Shown here one piece after another: positions 36,505 through 51,800 of a stretch of 64,000 nt of DNA (within the stretch, counting starts at the first letter, position 1; every line of letters starts with the position of its first letter). Location of the stretch: NCBI GenBank assembly GCA_037102815.1, contig BTPP01000003.1, positions 2,418,001 to 2,482,000 of the forward strand. The letters run 5' to 3'. The notes under the pieces were generated by a model. The model saw nothing but the letters and a program-made list of their open reading frames with translations. It searched no databases and was not told the origin of the DNA. The stretch is from Neurospora intermedia (lineage: Eukaryota > Ascomycota > Sordariomycetes > Sordariales > Sordariaceae). Both the position numbers and the translations under genes were made by a program.

Positions 36505-39500
36505 AATTAATAATAAGGACGAGATGGGTATTAAAACCCTACGCTAAATTAGCTAAAATGAATATAGGAACTTTATAACTTCCTATCCTCGTTGAGGTTT
36601 GCCTAATATTCGCTAATGACGTTTAATTAATCGTTATAAAGAAGTTTAAATCGCTTCATTTTAAAGAAGTATAAAAATCCTTAATACTAGATATTTGCTA
36701 CAATCCGGGGCCCTCGATAGTATTTAATATATAGCTATATTAGTAACCGTACTATAATCGCTGATAATATAACTAATTAATAGTTATCCGACTATTGTTC
36801 GGATATAATGTTGGAGTACGAGTAATAGTATAAGTAATTAATAAGAAAGATAGAGGAACAAATATCCAAACGGTAATAATTAAACGTAAGTAAATACAAA
36901 CGATAAATAAATTACTAAATAGTAGTAGCTCGACTATATAACCCAATAGATAAACGAATATCCGATTAATAGTATTGGAATAATAATAAGAATAGACGAT
37001 TGATAGGCTACTTAAGCGGTAGTTTGGTTGAAAAACTATCTAAAGAATAATAAATAACGAAAGAATCCGCCGATAACTAGGGCAAATATTAGTATTAAAC
37101 CTTTAGGGACTAATATTCCTAAGTCTATAATATATAGCCCCTACGTAAGCGTAGAAAGATTAGATAGTACTTAGACCCCTTTTCTTCGAAGGTTTGTAAT
37201 TAATTCCCTAAAGGGAAGGGTACTAATTATTACCTCCGAATTCTTCCTTTACGTAATATATTAACAATTATTATTAATAGATTCTTAAGATTATAATTAT
37301 TACTATTATTGCGTTTCAAAAATTAAGAGGAGGTAATTAATTACTATAAACCCTTATTAGAAGGGCTTTAATAACAATATTATTAATACAAACGAAAATT
37401 ACTGCTCTCAAATACTAATAATAAAAGTAAAAAGGTAAAAAAGGTAGAAGGTAAGAACTAAAGAGGTTCTTTTTACTTAGGGAAAGAAAGAGGAAAGGAA
37501 TATTAAAAGAATAAAAAAAGGAGGAAAAACCAATTGGAGATCTCTAATTAGAGAAGGTATAATAATATAATAATATTTAATTAGCAGGAAAGTAAATAAA
37601 AAGAGGGATTAGGGACCTTTAAATTAGAAGAAGAAAAATAGGGGGGGGCAAATAGATTAAGTTAATATATAAAAATAGTATAGATGATACTAACTAGATC
37701 CAAAATAATAGAAATATTTTTATAGCCCTAACTCCGTATACTAATTAAGAAGTATTAGATTAACCTCCTATATTAGTACTAGAACTATTCCTACTATCCC
37801 TCCCAAGTCCCGCTCTTCCTTCCTCGACCCTTATATTAAAAATTACCTTTTTCCCCTTTCTAAAACCTAATTAATTTCTAATTCTTTTACTAATCCAATT
37901 AGGAAACTAATTGCCAACCCCCTTTAGAAATCTATCGCCAAACTAACCTAGTCCTATTCGTACTTTATACTTATATATTTTATCCGCCTCTATACTTAAT
38001 CTTCGAACTTAATATCCGCTTCTTCGTATTACTCTTTTACAATTTATTTAATTGCTTTTAGGACTTTATTGTACTAAATTAGAAATTAACTATTCCTAAG
38101 GCTTTAAATTTGAATAGTATTTTCTTACTCACTAAAATTCCTATCCTATTACTCTTACTTCTACCCCTTCTAATTATTATTAAAGTCCTTCTTTAGGACT
38201 TTTAGGACCTAATATTATAATTATATAGTCTAATTAATAATAAAAACCTAAGTACGAAGTATAGTAAACTTCAAGTAAAGACTTATTAAATAAAGACCTA
38301 TTTAAAGGCCTATTTAATACGTGCCTAGTATAAATATTAATAGCTAAAACTCTTATAACTTCCTTTATAAAAAATTATATATTTAAAACTAAATTTAAGG
38401 GGAAGTACGTCTTTAAATATTTAGAAGAGTTTAATAATAGGGTTTAAAATTATTACTTCTCTAATAAGGCTAAATTGAATGCTTAGTACTAATAATATAT
38501 ACTAAACGCCCGAAAGATTTGTAAAGAGATAGCGAACGACGCTACTACTAAGGGTATTTAGATATAGAAAGAATTTTATCGTTATTTCAAGCAAGAATTC
38601 TTAACGTTGGACCCAAATTAAATAAATAGTAAGGCTATTATATTGAAGGTCTTCTATAGTAAATTTATCCCCTATAATAGAAAAAAGATTATTAAAACCG
38701 TATTTAAATATTTAATACTCTTAATAAAGTAACCCGAAAAGGAGAAGGACTTTACTTAATTTATAGCTATTTACAATTTTTATAAGAAGTTTACAAAAAG
38801 AATTAGAAGGATAATTATAATAATTATAGGACTTAAGAAAAAAGTTTATTAAATAACCTAATTATAATTCTATACTAATATAATAAAGATTATTTATAAG
38901 TACTTCGACTTTGAAGATAGCGTTTATATTAATAATAAGGAGGATAACTTATTAAATAATAGTTTAGGTATAGTATTAATTAAGAAGAGAATATTAATAA
39001 TTATTAATAAGAAAAGTAGTTTAATTGGATTAAATAATAATTCCGATTAGCCTTTATATAAAAAAACTCCTTTAGTAACCTAAACTGCCGTTTTAACGCC
39101 TACTACGTCCTATTTGGCCGAAAAATTAAATATCGAGAAGATAATTAAAGAACTTAGTCAAATAAGGATTATATAATCTTAATTCGACGAAAAATTAGTA
39201 AAGAAATAAAAAGAGGAGGTTCAAATCAATTTTTTATTAATAATTAAATAGGGTTATACTATTAATAAAGGAGGAGGTTATTTAAACAGTACTTCTATAA
39301 GAGGCCGAAGTAGAAGAAAAGGTAGTAGAGGAGGTAATTAAAATTATAGGGACGGACGTTAAATTTATTATTACTAATATAATAGTAATTATTACTAAAA
39401 TTAGTATTAAGAGATAGTTAATAATATTCAAAAAGGTAAATTAGTTATTTATCGGCCTTGAAATCCTATGCTTACTTTATAAATAACTATTACAATTAAT

Positions 39501-42500
39501 AATAGAGAGGACTATAATAACTATATCCCTAACGAAATAATAATTTCGGCTATTAAAAATAAGAAGTTAGAACTTTTAACGTAATTTTAGATAGTAATTT
39601 ACGGGACATTTCCTGAATATAAAGCTATCTTCGATCGTTAGGAAAAGAATATTTGGGTATTAAAGAAAAAGTGTAGGTTCGAATTAGAATTTTCTCTATT
39701 ATTTAGTAATATATATAGCCGGTAATAGTAAAGGAATAATAATTTAAATATTTCTATAAATATAATAGGTACTAATCTATTAAATTACTATTATATAATT
39801 AACGGATTAAATATTACTTAAGAAGTCTACCGAAAATCTTTAACCGAATATAAAATTATTACAATTCGCTAAACGCTAATAGAATACCCTTAGACCTTTA
39901 GTACCTACTTTATTAGAATAGCTAATACTATTAAAAATTATTTAATTTAACCGCTATTTTAAGGATAAATATTTAAAGAAGTACCTTTAGGGAACGTTTT
40001 AGAAGAATCTAACCTTATAATTATAGAACCTATACTACCTCTAACTAATAATTTACTAAATTCACTTCCCGAAGGAATACTAGAATTAATAAATAATATT
40101 ATAGCTATCGGACAAGTACTCTCTTCTTTATACTACGTAAAAACTCTTATAATTTCTATTAAATAACTTAAATATTAAAATCCTTCTACTTTTTAAATAT
40201 AATTTATATATAGAATAAAGGACGATTATATATATTTCTTCTAAAGACTTTAATCCTTAGATTATTAAATTAAGAGTACCTATTAAACAATAATTAGTAT
40301 AATATCTAATCCGAAGCTATATAATTAAGAGATTAGTATTATAGAGCCTAGTAAATAATTTATAAACTTTATAAGGGAAATATCTTTTCCTAATTATTTT
40401 AATAAATAGCCGTAGTAGATAAATACTATTAATAATAGTACTACTATATTCGAAAATAATATACTTTAACCCCCTACCCTAGAGTTTAATTAATTACCTC
40501 TAGCAACCTGGCCGATAAAGATCTTTAGGCCAACAATAAAAAATAAAGTAACTAATCTATTAACCCCGGATTCTAATAAAGAAAATATATCCGTAAAACC
40601 TACTACTTTATCCTCTATAAAACCTATTAGAATTATTAATACTAACGTTATTATAAAGGAAGTTATTAAAAGGGTTAAAGAATAATACTCTTTTGTATTT
40701 AAGACTATCGATTATAATATTCCCTATCGGATTGGAGAATTATACTATATAGACTAATAGTTTATAATAGTACTTATTACCCTAATTTAATATAAAGTTA
40801 GCCTAAATAAGGATAATATTGCTAGAGTCTCCTATAAAGGTAATATAATAGCCGATTAATCTAAGGAAGCGAATTAAATTATTCCTATAATTTAATACAA
40901 AATTAATAATGTATTTATTAAGGGGATAGTAAGTAAAATAACTAAAAGATAGAATTCTACCGAAACTTCTATCTATTATTTAAATTAGAAATTAAACGGT
41001 ATAACCGAACTTATTTAGGAAAATATATTAAAATCCGCTTTCTAATATACAATAGAAGTAATTACTCCTATACAACTATATACCTATTTGAATAAACTTT
41101 CCTATCTATTATATTTGGAGGATATAATTAGAATATTTATTCTACTAACCCTATTTGTTTTTCTATAGTAAAAAGGACTAAAGATTAAAGCCCTCTTTAA
41201 TATAAGCGCGGAAGTAAATACAATCACATACGATATAATTAAAGAGTATAATTTAGCTATTATAAGTACCGGAGCTTCTAATATAAATAGTAACGGAGGT
41301 AGATAAGATTTTATTAAAGAAGCTTATAATTAAATATAATTAATTAATATTCTATAGGAAATATACTTCTTCGTTACTAATACTTACCTACTATATTATA
41401 ATATTATATTTAAGTAGCCATTCTTTAAAAATACCCAAATAAAATTAAATTATTTAATATATAGTATCGAATTAATTAATGTATTAATAGAAGAGATAAT
41501 TGTTAAAGCTATACTAATTCTAAAAGAAAGAGCGAAGCTAAGTACGCAGGCAATATTATACGCCTAGGAATTTAATAAGTAACCGTCTACCTTAAATAAA
41601 CTCGCTAATTATTTAAGGGTTAATTTTAGAATTAATATATTAATTCCTATTTAGTACAATAGTGAAGTTTAAAATAAGATCCTTAGATAGATTGAAGATT
41701 TAATAGTTAATAAATTATTAAACTACTTACGGGATATTTAGAAAAGATGTTATATATTGAGGAAGGCCGTTTTAGGATTCTTCTAAGAGTTTTTGTAGGA
41801 CGAACCATTTAATAATAAACAATTTAAAAGACTTTTATTTAGGGACTTTAATAATACCGACTATAATAATTTAAATAATATACTTAGTATTATAATTATA
41901 GGGAGTGCTCCCTATTCTATAGTAGAAGAAAAAGAGCTCGCTATAGAGCTTAGAAAGTAAGTATATAACTTTATCTAATATTAGGCGTCGGTATAATAAT
42001 TAAAGTGTATAAATAAAAGGGAGAAAAATTATAAAAGTAATAAACTTATACCTACTAACGTAAAGGCTAATTAATTACTATTATATAAAATAATACCCTC
42101 TAAAAACTTTATTACTTATACTATATATAAGTAGAAAAATTAGAAGGTATTACTAATCGACGATATACCTTCTAATAGTTCAAAGCTAGAAGGAAACTTA
42201 GAATAGAAATTATAGCGTTTTATAGCTTTGAAAAATAAATTAGAACAACGATAAAAGACTTATCTATTATTGTAGGATGAAGTTGTTATATTATATTTTT
42301 TAAATATATTTGAAGGAGAATAGCTAACTCCCGAGCGCCTATAAGCTATATTTAATAATTTATATAATAATTTAACTAAGGAAGAGTAAGAAATATTTAT
42401 TTATATTCTTCGAAATTATAAAGTAGCTCTCGTATAGGATTTTAGTTACGTAGGAAAGATTGAACCTAACGTTTTCCCTCCCTAAGAAATTAGAATTATC

Positions 42501-45500
42501 CTATATTTAATATAATAATATAAATTAATCCCTATTCTGAAGGCCAATTATTAGAGAGTCTACGAACTATTAAAAAATAGAATTTAACGAAGAACGCTAG
42601 AAAATAATTATATTGCCTACCGGAATAATTAGTTCCTAATATTTAAGAAGGATAGAAGCCTTCAATTAATTAATAATACCCAACGGATCAATATAATTAC
42701 TTTATATAATTCTAATATCCCTCCTAATTATAAAGAGTTTAATAAAGAATTCGGAGGATTTAAAATACTTTCTCTTCTTAACCTTTTTTTTAGATATAAC
42801 TAAATCCCTCTTAATAAGAAGAGTAGGGATATTACTACCTTCTAAAGTATAATAGAAATAAAGAAAATAACTATACTACCCTAAGGAGGAACGAATTCCG
42901 TTATTTAATTCTCTTAGGTAATAATTAGGGTATTATATAATCTAATCCCTATTATTTATCGACCCTATTTAAACGATATTTATATTAAATTAATTATTAT
43001 AGATTATAACGGACTTAAAATTAGACTTAGGATATACAAATACATCTTTAATTATTTAATCAATATTAATAAAATTCTAATTAATATTAAGCTTAATAAT
43101 TACACTATTATAACCGAAAAGTCTAAATAGTATTAACCCGAAATTAAATTCGTAGGGTACCTCTATTTAAAGGATAGTCAACGGCCTTCCCCCTATAAAG
43201 TTTCTAGAATCCTTCAATAGGAAGATTATAAATTTACTAAATAGAAAGGCAAAGAATTTTAATAATTAAGAGCCTTCCTAGGGATTATTAAGTACTACCG
43301 AATTTAAATTAAGAACTTCGCTACAATAGTTCAGTCCTTATATATTTTATTAAAGAAAAATACTAAATAGTAATAGATTAAAAATAAATAATTTACTTTA
43401 AAATACTTATAATATAAAGTTCTATCGGCTTTTTATTTTATACCTATTATTTATAATAACGACTAATACGGGGATATTTTCCTTATAGTAAATGTATTAC
43501 TAATCGGTTAGGGGGCGGTTATTAAATAAGTTAGGCTAGATAGTAAACGTTACCCTTATCGGTTCGAAAGCGGTATTTAATTAAACGCTAAGAAAAGATA
43601 TAACGCTACTAAGCGAGAACTTCGAGGGCTACTTTATACCTTAAAGCGGCTAAAGCGCTATCTATTCAACGTCCACTTCATTATTAAAATTAATACTTAA
43701 ATTATAGTCTATTAATTAAATAGCGTAGCGTTTAATATCCCAATAGTAATAATTATACATTAGATTATTTAAATTCGACTATTCAACTTCGAAGTTAAAT
43801 ATATCCTAAGAAAGAAAAATATTATTACCGATAGCCTTTCCCGTATACCTCCTTCGGTAATAGATTAGCGGAATAAAGTTAACGAAGAAGATATTAACGA
43901 TTTTATAGACTAATAGATCTATATAATTAAATTTAATAGGGCGATAAATTAAGGGAAGAAAACCTAAGAACCCTTAAAGGGTCGATAAACTTACAACTCT
44001 CAAAGAATTATTAGGTACCTCCAAATATTGGAACTACTTATTAACTTAATTACCGAATTAAAACAACGGCGCTTTAAAATTAAAGTTCTAAAATTTTTCT
44101 TCTATAAAGGAACTTTATAATTACGCTCTATAGATACTAATTAAGCACTACATAGACTTATTAATAATAATACTAATCGCAATATTATTTTTCGTAAATA
44201 TTATAATAAAGTTGGCTATAAGGGAAGAGAAGCAATTTACTGCCGTATTACTAACTTCTATTAGTAGAAGGGTATTTATTCCTATATAAAAAAGCGTATT
44301 AGGTCCTACTTAAACTATTAGAAATAGAATCCCAAATAATTTATTAATATTTTCTAGTATACTAATCCGTTACTACAACCCTTCTATAAGTAGATATTAG
44401 ATATTTAATATATATTAGGGAAGGACGGTAAAAGAATTAGGATTATTAAAATACAAAATAATTTTACTAATTATATAAAGGTAGATATTCTCCCTATAGT
44501 AAATTTAAAGTATATAGTTTACTTTATTAAGATATAAATAATTTATCGATAGGGCCTACCTTTATTAATCGTTATTAATAGCGGTTCGGAATTCCGGAAA
44601 GACTACGACAACCTACTATAAAAGTTTAATATCCCTTTCATTAGGATCTTACCCTACAATTTAAAAGCAAACGGAGTAAATAAATTTAGGTACTTCCTAA
44701 TTGTAATAGTACTCGTAAAGCTTACTAGCGGTATAGGGAGCAACTAGAAGCCCTAATTACCTTATATTTTATTTGTAAATCGGACTATAATCCGGGGAAG
44801 CTATAATTTTATTCCCTTCTACTTTAATTATAGATATAATCCTATCTCGCCGATTAAATTTAACCTACTATCTTAAAAAATTATACGATAGGGTAATATA
44901 CGGAATAATAAATTACTTAAAGCCTGGCTCAATTTAATATTTACTAAAGCCCGTTTATTATAAAATAATAAATATAGATTTAATTTTGCCGTTGAATGAA
45001 TTTCAATAATAAAGTAAAAGGCCGTAGAGTACCGCAATTTAATAAATAAGGGTAAAATTAGGCCCGATATTATAAAACTATAGGTAGGAGATTTAGTACT
45101 AATTTATAACTATATTCGACGAATTAATATAAGCTCGGTTAGAAAATTAATTTACTATTGGCTTAATCCTTTTCGAATTAGAAAGATTGCTTCCAAGTAT
45201 AAATACCTTTTAAAAACCTTAAATAGTATTAATATTACTACTTCCTACCTAACTAAGAAAATTAAAAAATACTTTTTATACAATAGTATATAGTTAGAAC
45301 CAAACTATAATATAACTAATCAAAAAACGCTTCCTTTATTATATCTAAAGGAAACCTTAGAAGAACCTATAATTAATAAAGACACTACAGGGAAAGCTAT
45401 AGATTGTATAATTAATTAGAATACCGAAAGAGAAATATAGTAGACAATAGAATAGTACAATAGGAATTTTAAAATTATTTTACCCCGAGGGAAGCCTAAA

Positions 45501-45699
45501 GATTAGAAACCAATATATAGGTAAGGGAATAAGAACCTTTAATATTCTATATAATTAAGTACTACTATAAGATTAACTACTTCGACTATTTCTTATTTTA
45601 TACGAAAGGAACCGAATAAATATTATTATTCCTTTCGAAGGGAAGAGAAAGATAGGAAAAAGTTTATACTTTACTATATATTATAATACTAAAAATATT

Positions 45700-48600
45700 C
45701 TCTATAATACGAAAAAAATTGAAATAATTAAAATGTTTATTATTAAACTATTAAATAAAATTTAAATATAATAATCCTTCCAATAATACTTAGAGGTAGC
45801 TATCCTAAGAAAATTTTTGTATATTTTTACTCTAGAATTCCCGTCCTAGAAAATAGCGCAAATATATTAATTATTTTATAACTTAGGATATACTAAATAA
45901 ATCTAGCCCTAGACCCCTAACTTCTAACCCCCTTTCTTATCGAAAATATTTAAACTAAGGCCTAATCTCCCCTCTAAAGAATACCCTAGTACGAAATTAT
46001 AATAAAGGAATATTAGTAATTATTTATTCCTTCTAACTATTATACTACTTAGCGCTTAGTTTATTAGTATAGGGAATACCCGAGTTGCGAATACGTACTA
46101 AAAATACTAAACTTATAGTATATTCTTTAACCGCTTTACAATTCTATATATAATTACTATAAATATTATCCTTAAAGCCGGGTAAAAGAAGTAAACGATA
46201 TTTAGTAAAAGGATTAATAACTAGAGTCCGTTCAAATTAATTAAAAGTATTATAGAATACTAATATATATTCTTTTTGGAATATCGTAATACAATAACTA
46301 TATTATAAGGAATTACTAATATTTAGAGAAAAGATTAGTAAGGAACTAATTAAGGAGTAAGGATACGTATTTTTTACTAAAGATTTGAATAATTAATACT
46401 TTAAACTACTTATTCTATTAAACTATAAAATAAGTATAGTAACTAAAAGGCTAACTACTTTTAGCGTTAACCTAAACCAATTTCGGTATTATATTAAAGG
46501 AAACTATAATTTATTTAATTTAATTAAAAAACTATATTTTAGTCCTAAAACCGTTAAATATTTATAAGAAGGCTTTTTAATAATTAGGGAATCCCTACAA
46601 TAGTATAAGGTATAATACTTAAAAAGGGTATTATATAATATAGATTCTTAAATGAAAAATAGCTAATATTATACCCTCTATCGGTTTATAGGCTCCCTAA
46701 ATAACGTCTATAAATAAAGCTCTAGGGCTAATCCACTATTAGATTCGCAAATGAAAATATCTATAAGCCTTAGGACGGTCGTTATACTAAATTTAGTGAA
46801 AGATAGTAAAAGGGTAAGTTAGAGGAGAGATATTATTTAATTATACCCAAAGAATATTATTCTTATAAATATTCTAACGAACTCTAGTTAATTAATTAAT
46901 TATAGTAGGAGGAAGAAATTACGTAGGATTTCCGCATTATTAAAATTAGTTAGAATTGTAGGTAGATATTTTAATAATAAATATTAGTAGTAAAGGAAAG
47001 AAATTAATAGAAAAATAAGGAATTGATTAAAAAAAGGAAAAAGTAAAAAAGGAAAAACCGACTAAAGGAGGTAGGTTTTTATATTTAAATTATAAATTAT
47101 TATTAACGCTTAATCTATTATTTATAATTCTAAGTGAAGGTAGTTAATTAGAAAAAGCCTACTATACTAAACAATTATTAAAGTTATTATAACTGCTAGA
47201 AAAAAAAAAAATAAAAGATTACTACTACCTTCAACCCTTATAATCTACTACCTATATAATAATTTTAAAAGAAAAAATAAATTTATTATATAAGAGGCAA
47301 ATACTACGAAGCTAAATATTATATTGCAAACCAAGTGAGTAATAGCTTTAAAAAAATACTTTTAATAATTAAGTAAACCAATTAGACGATTTATAAAATA
47401 TCTATATAATACTCTTCTCCCCCCGCCTCCTTCCTTCTTTTCCCTTCCTTTCCTAATACAATAATATTAAGAAGCCCAAAACTTCCAAATACTTTCTTCT
47501 CTATTACAACGATTTCGATCCAATACGACCTATATCCTTCACTTTTCCTCCAAACTCGATTCAATACAATTCAAACGTTAATTTAACCCTTCTTTTCTAC
47601 TATATACAAATTAAATACTTATAAAAGAAAAATATAAATATATCCTCCAATAACCGTACTATTACTAATAATAAAACTAAAGCTATTTCGACTAATAATA
47701 ATACCGGTAGATTTACTAAAGCCGAGGGTAAAAAACCTTAGGCTACTCCAAACTAGAGTAATATAGTTAAATCCGGCAATATTAATAGTAAACAACCCTA
47801 ATAGCCTATTATTATTCGCGGTATTCAATTTTTACGCGGCTATAATAGGGTACCAATTATAAACTATTTTAATAATCGGACAACTATACTATTAAAAAAC
47901 TTTCAATAGAAATAAATTAAAGAAATTATTAAATTTACGCTTAATTAGCTACTTATTAATCGAATACTTCGATTTAATATAAATAAAACGCCTAAACCAA
48001 TATTAATAGTATATTAAAGCTTTATTAATTAATATATATAAAATTATTAGGGATTTTTTCCTAATTTATTATAAAGGATTAAAGTATAGCTATACATTAT
48101 AAAAATAAACCAACTATATAATTGAATCCTAAAATATAAGAATAACTTCTAATATTATAAAATATACTTTAGCCCCCCTCGAAATTCAAATTCAAAGAAC
48201 GGATATATACCTCTAGAATATCCTAAATTAAATAATATTTAACTAAATTAGTAATACAATTTTAAAATACTTTATAAAGAATTAAAATCCGATAAAATAT
48301 TCAATAGGATCTTTTATAATAAATTATAGCCTAATTAAATAAACGCTTTCCTACTTAATAATAAAGGTTTTTATAATTAAAAACGGATTATAATATATTT
48401 AACCAACCTTTAGTATAGTATCGACAAATATACCTACACCTATATTAATAATCTAATTACCCTATTTTTATAGGTAATTAGAAAAGGGGCAAAAATAATC
48501 TTTATATTGAATAAATATATACAATTCAATAGTAGGACTCTAAGGTTTATAAACGATCCGAATAATATTCGATTACCTATAAAAAAAAAAAGGTTTTAGG

Positions 48601-48856
48601 TAATCCCTATCTACCTTAAGAACTACTATTTCTTAATAACTATCTTTAATTAATTAATAAATTAATAGGATTATTATAATTCTAATTTTGAAAGTTCTAT
48701 ATTATAAAATATAAAAGCAGCCTTAATTTTATTATTTTAAAGCTTTAATATTTAAAAAGTATTTAAAACTAACCTAAGCCTTATTATTCGACAAATCGAA
48801 TTCGTTACCTAAATCTCTAATTAAATCTATAAATTAATAGTAGTAGAAACTATAAG
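45700..48856 (+). other. unassigned 3' part of E2, left of the LINE
   Basis: About 3.2 kb downstream of integrase. Decayed plus-strand coding composition can be sensed at about 46.6-47.1 and 47.6-48.8 kb, the latter opening with an Asn/Thr/Lys-rich low-complexity stretch, but no family was recognised. The sequence continues to the right of the LINE at 55,256. Confidence 0.45.
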
Positions 48857-48869
48857 AATAAAATTAATA

Positions 48870-51800
48870 ATAATAATAATATTCTTATTCCCAGACTATA
48901 AACTATAGTGCCCTATTGGCATAGGGTCCTTCTCCAATTCTCTGGAGGGGAAAACCGTAAGGCGTTAAGCGCCCCCGAATGAAAACCTCCAGCTCCATCT
49001 CGGCCGTAGTTCACCACGCCGCTCCTACTTTGCTTACAGCTATGACGGTTCTTACCCACCGCCATAGCGAACATAATTTCGTCTCTTCTACCACTGCGTC
49101 GTCCTAATACTAGAATAATAGGAATAATAAGAATAGGACTAAACCCGGTATACCGCTTCCTTCGCCGCCTTTCTATTTTATTCTCTACTATTCCCTCCTC
49201 CGCCTTCTCTCCGCTTCCCTATTCTATTTTCCTATTTCCTACCCTACTTCTTCGCCTCCTTCCCTATTTATAAATACTTCCGCCCTATTATTTACTCTCC
49301 TACCCCGTAATTTTACTCTTATTTATATTAGTATAAGGACTCTTTCCCTCGTCTATATAATCCTCCTTACAGTACCCCTCCTAATCCTTCTCCTCCTTCT
49401 TCCCTATTGTAACTTCTATTAAAATAGTTTCCTCTGGCTACTATTATCCTAGCCCTATCGATTTAACCTCCGATATAAAAGGTTCCTCCCTTATTACGTC
49501 CCTAGGCTCTATATCCCTTATAGTCCCTTCGGTCGTACCTTTAGAGTCCGCGTTCCTTACTTATACTTTTTACAATTTTATTAGTAATTATTCCCTTTAG
49601 AACTAGTATAGTTTCCTCCTCTTCTTTTTTAATCTTTATATTAACCTAATTAACGTTATTCGTAAAATTCCTTACTTTTACTATATTTTAAATCTTACCT
49701 CCGTTAATAATAATAATAATTCTGCTCCTAATAGCCCTATAGCCGTCGATACTCCCGGTCGTACCCTTATAAATAATAATTAGGTCTAATAGTATTATAA
49801 GGTTACTATAAATTAGGTTTATATAATAGAATTATTCGAATAATTTTTTAAGCGTAATTAAACGTTCGTTAAATAGTACTTTTCGGTTCTTATTATAATT
49901 ATAATTTAAATAATTCCTATAATTAGTATAAATATCTCCTCCTCATTCCCGTCCTATTATTCTAATATTATTAATATTCTATTTTCTTCCTAAAAGTGCT
50001 TCGCAATTTCCTTACATTATTCCTCCTTTAATTCGACTATTAAATAATACTCTTTCAACCTCTTTAATTTTAACGCTTATAATAGAATCCTTTCGGCTTT
50101 AATTCTATCGTCTAAATATTCTTAAAATTCTTCTTTTATTAATAATTATACTTTTAAATTCGATTAAAAGATAGTATCTATATTAAAATAATTTAAAATA
50201 ATATAGGTAAACGTCTCTTTTTTAAACCTATAGGTATAAATAGGAATTAAGATGCCCAATACTTTCTTTCGGTAGAAGAAGGCCCGGAGGCTAATAATTT
50301 CCGTTCTAACCTAAATAAGGAGGGAATTTTTCGCTTTAATTAATAAATATAACTCTTCTTCGTTTTCTTCCGGTTATTAGCGTTTTCCTTTCTTCTTCTT
50401 TATACCGATTATATATTATTAAATAACTTTTCTATTAAATTTAGAAGTAAAGTTAGCGATAATAAATTTATACTATCGCTTTAATTTTATTACTATTACC
50501 GCTAAGTGGTAATTATAATATAATATTTATTCCCGGTTCGTTATATCCTCTAACTATTTTTCTCTATTAATAGCTATTAATTCTAGAATTTATAATAGTA
50601 GTAATAACTAAATCCTTAATTCTAAGGGGGGGCTAATTATTATTACTAATAGCTTTTCCGTTAATACCTACGTTTCGGCCTACTAAACCTTAACTATACC
50701 GCTCTTTAATTTATCGGTAGGTAGCCGACCTTTAACTTATTATATTTAAATATAATTAAAGATTTAAATTATAGTCCCCCGGACGAATTAGGCTTAGTCT
50801 ATTTGGGCGAGCCTTTCTTTAAAGGCCCGGACCCTTTTATTAAAATAGAAGTCGAACGGTAAATAAAAGGTTTCTATTTTTAAATTTTATACTAGCGTAA
50901 CTTTATATACTCTAATAATAATTCTTAAATATTTAATTTAGTATTTTACTAACCTAATTACTATCCTCCGAAATTTACTATAGATTTTAATTAGCTAATA
51001 GAATATTAAAGCTTTATATACAATAGTATTATAAATATATTTAATATATATTTCCTTTACTCGAATAAAGGAATAACCTTATATCTTCGCTACTAATTTC
51101 GTAAATATATTCGTTTATATTATTATTTTTTTTTTTATTACTTCTATATAAACCCTATAATTAAATTTACAATTTAACCAAACCCTTAGGAATTATATTA
51201 ATTCCATCGGTTAAAATACTATTTCCCCGAATTAGAAAGTTTCCGTCCTTAATACCCTCGTTTATATAAAGTGTATTAACTTCGTTTTAATTACTTCGAA
51301 TTCTATACCTTTTACCCCTATTTATTCCGAATATACTTCCTATACTATTTATAATATCTAGCAATTTTCTTTAATAGTACGGACTACTACTATAATATTA
51401 ATATCGTTAGCGAAGCCGACTATAATTATATTTAGGATTATTACTAATTTCTAATATAGTAGGGTAATAAAGAGAATAAATAAAATAAGGGAGAGGGGGG
51501 AGCCCTATAATACTCTAGTAATAATTATATAGGGGCGGAAAGTTTTATTATCGAAAAAAAGAGAGCCTCTTTTTCTAGCAATAAAATTTATTATTTACCG
51601 AATAATTTATATTAGGAATTATATTTCCTATAAGGTATATAAAAACTACCTATAATTAATTCTATTAAACGCTCCTTTTAAATTTAAGAGTATAAGGGAT
51701 ATTACAACCCTAAGCTTTTAGGCCATATATACTATATTAGTAATTACCCGGACTATAAATTCTATTAAACGGCCTACTTAATTATTTATTTAGCCCTCTA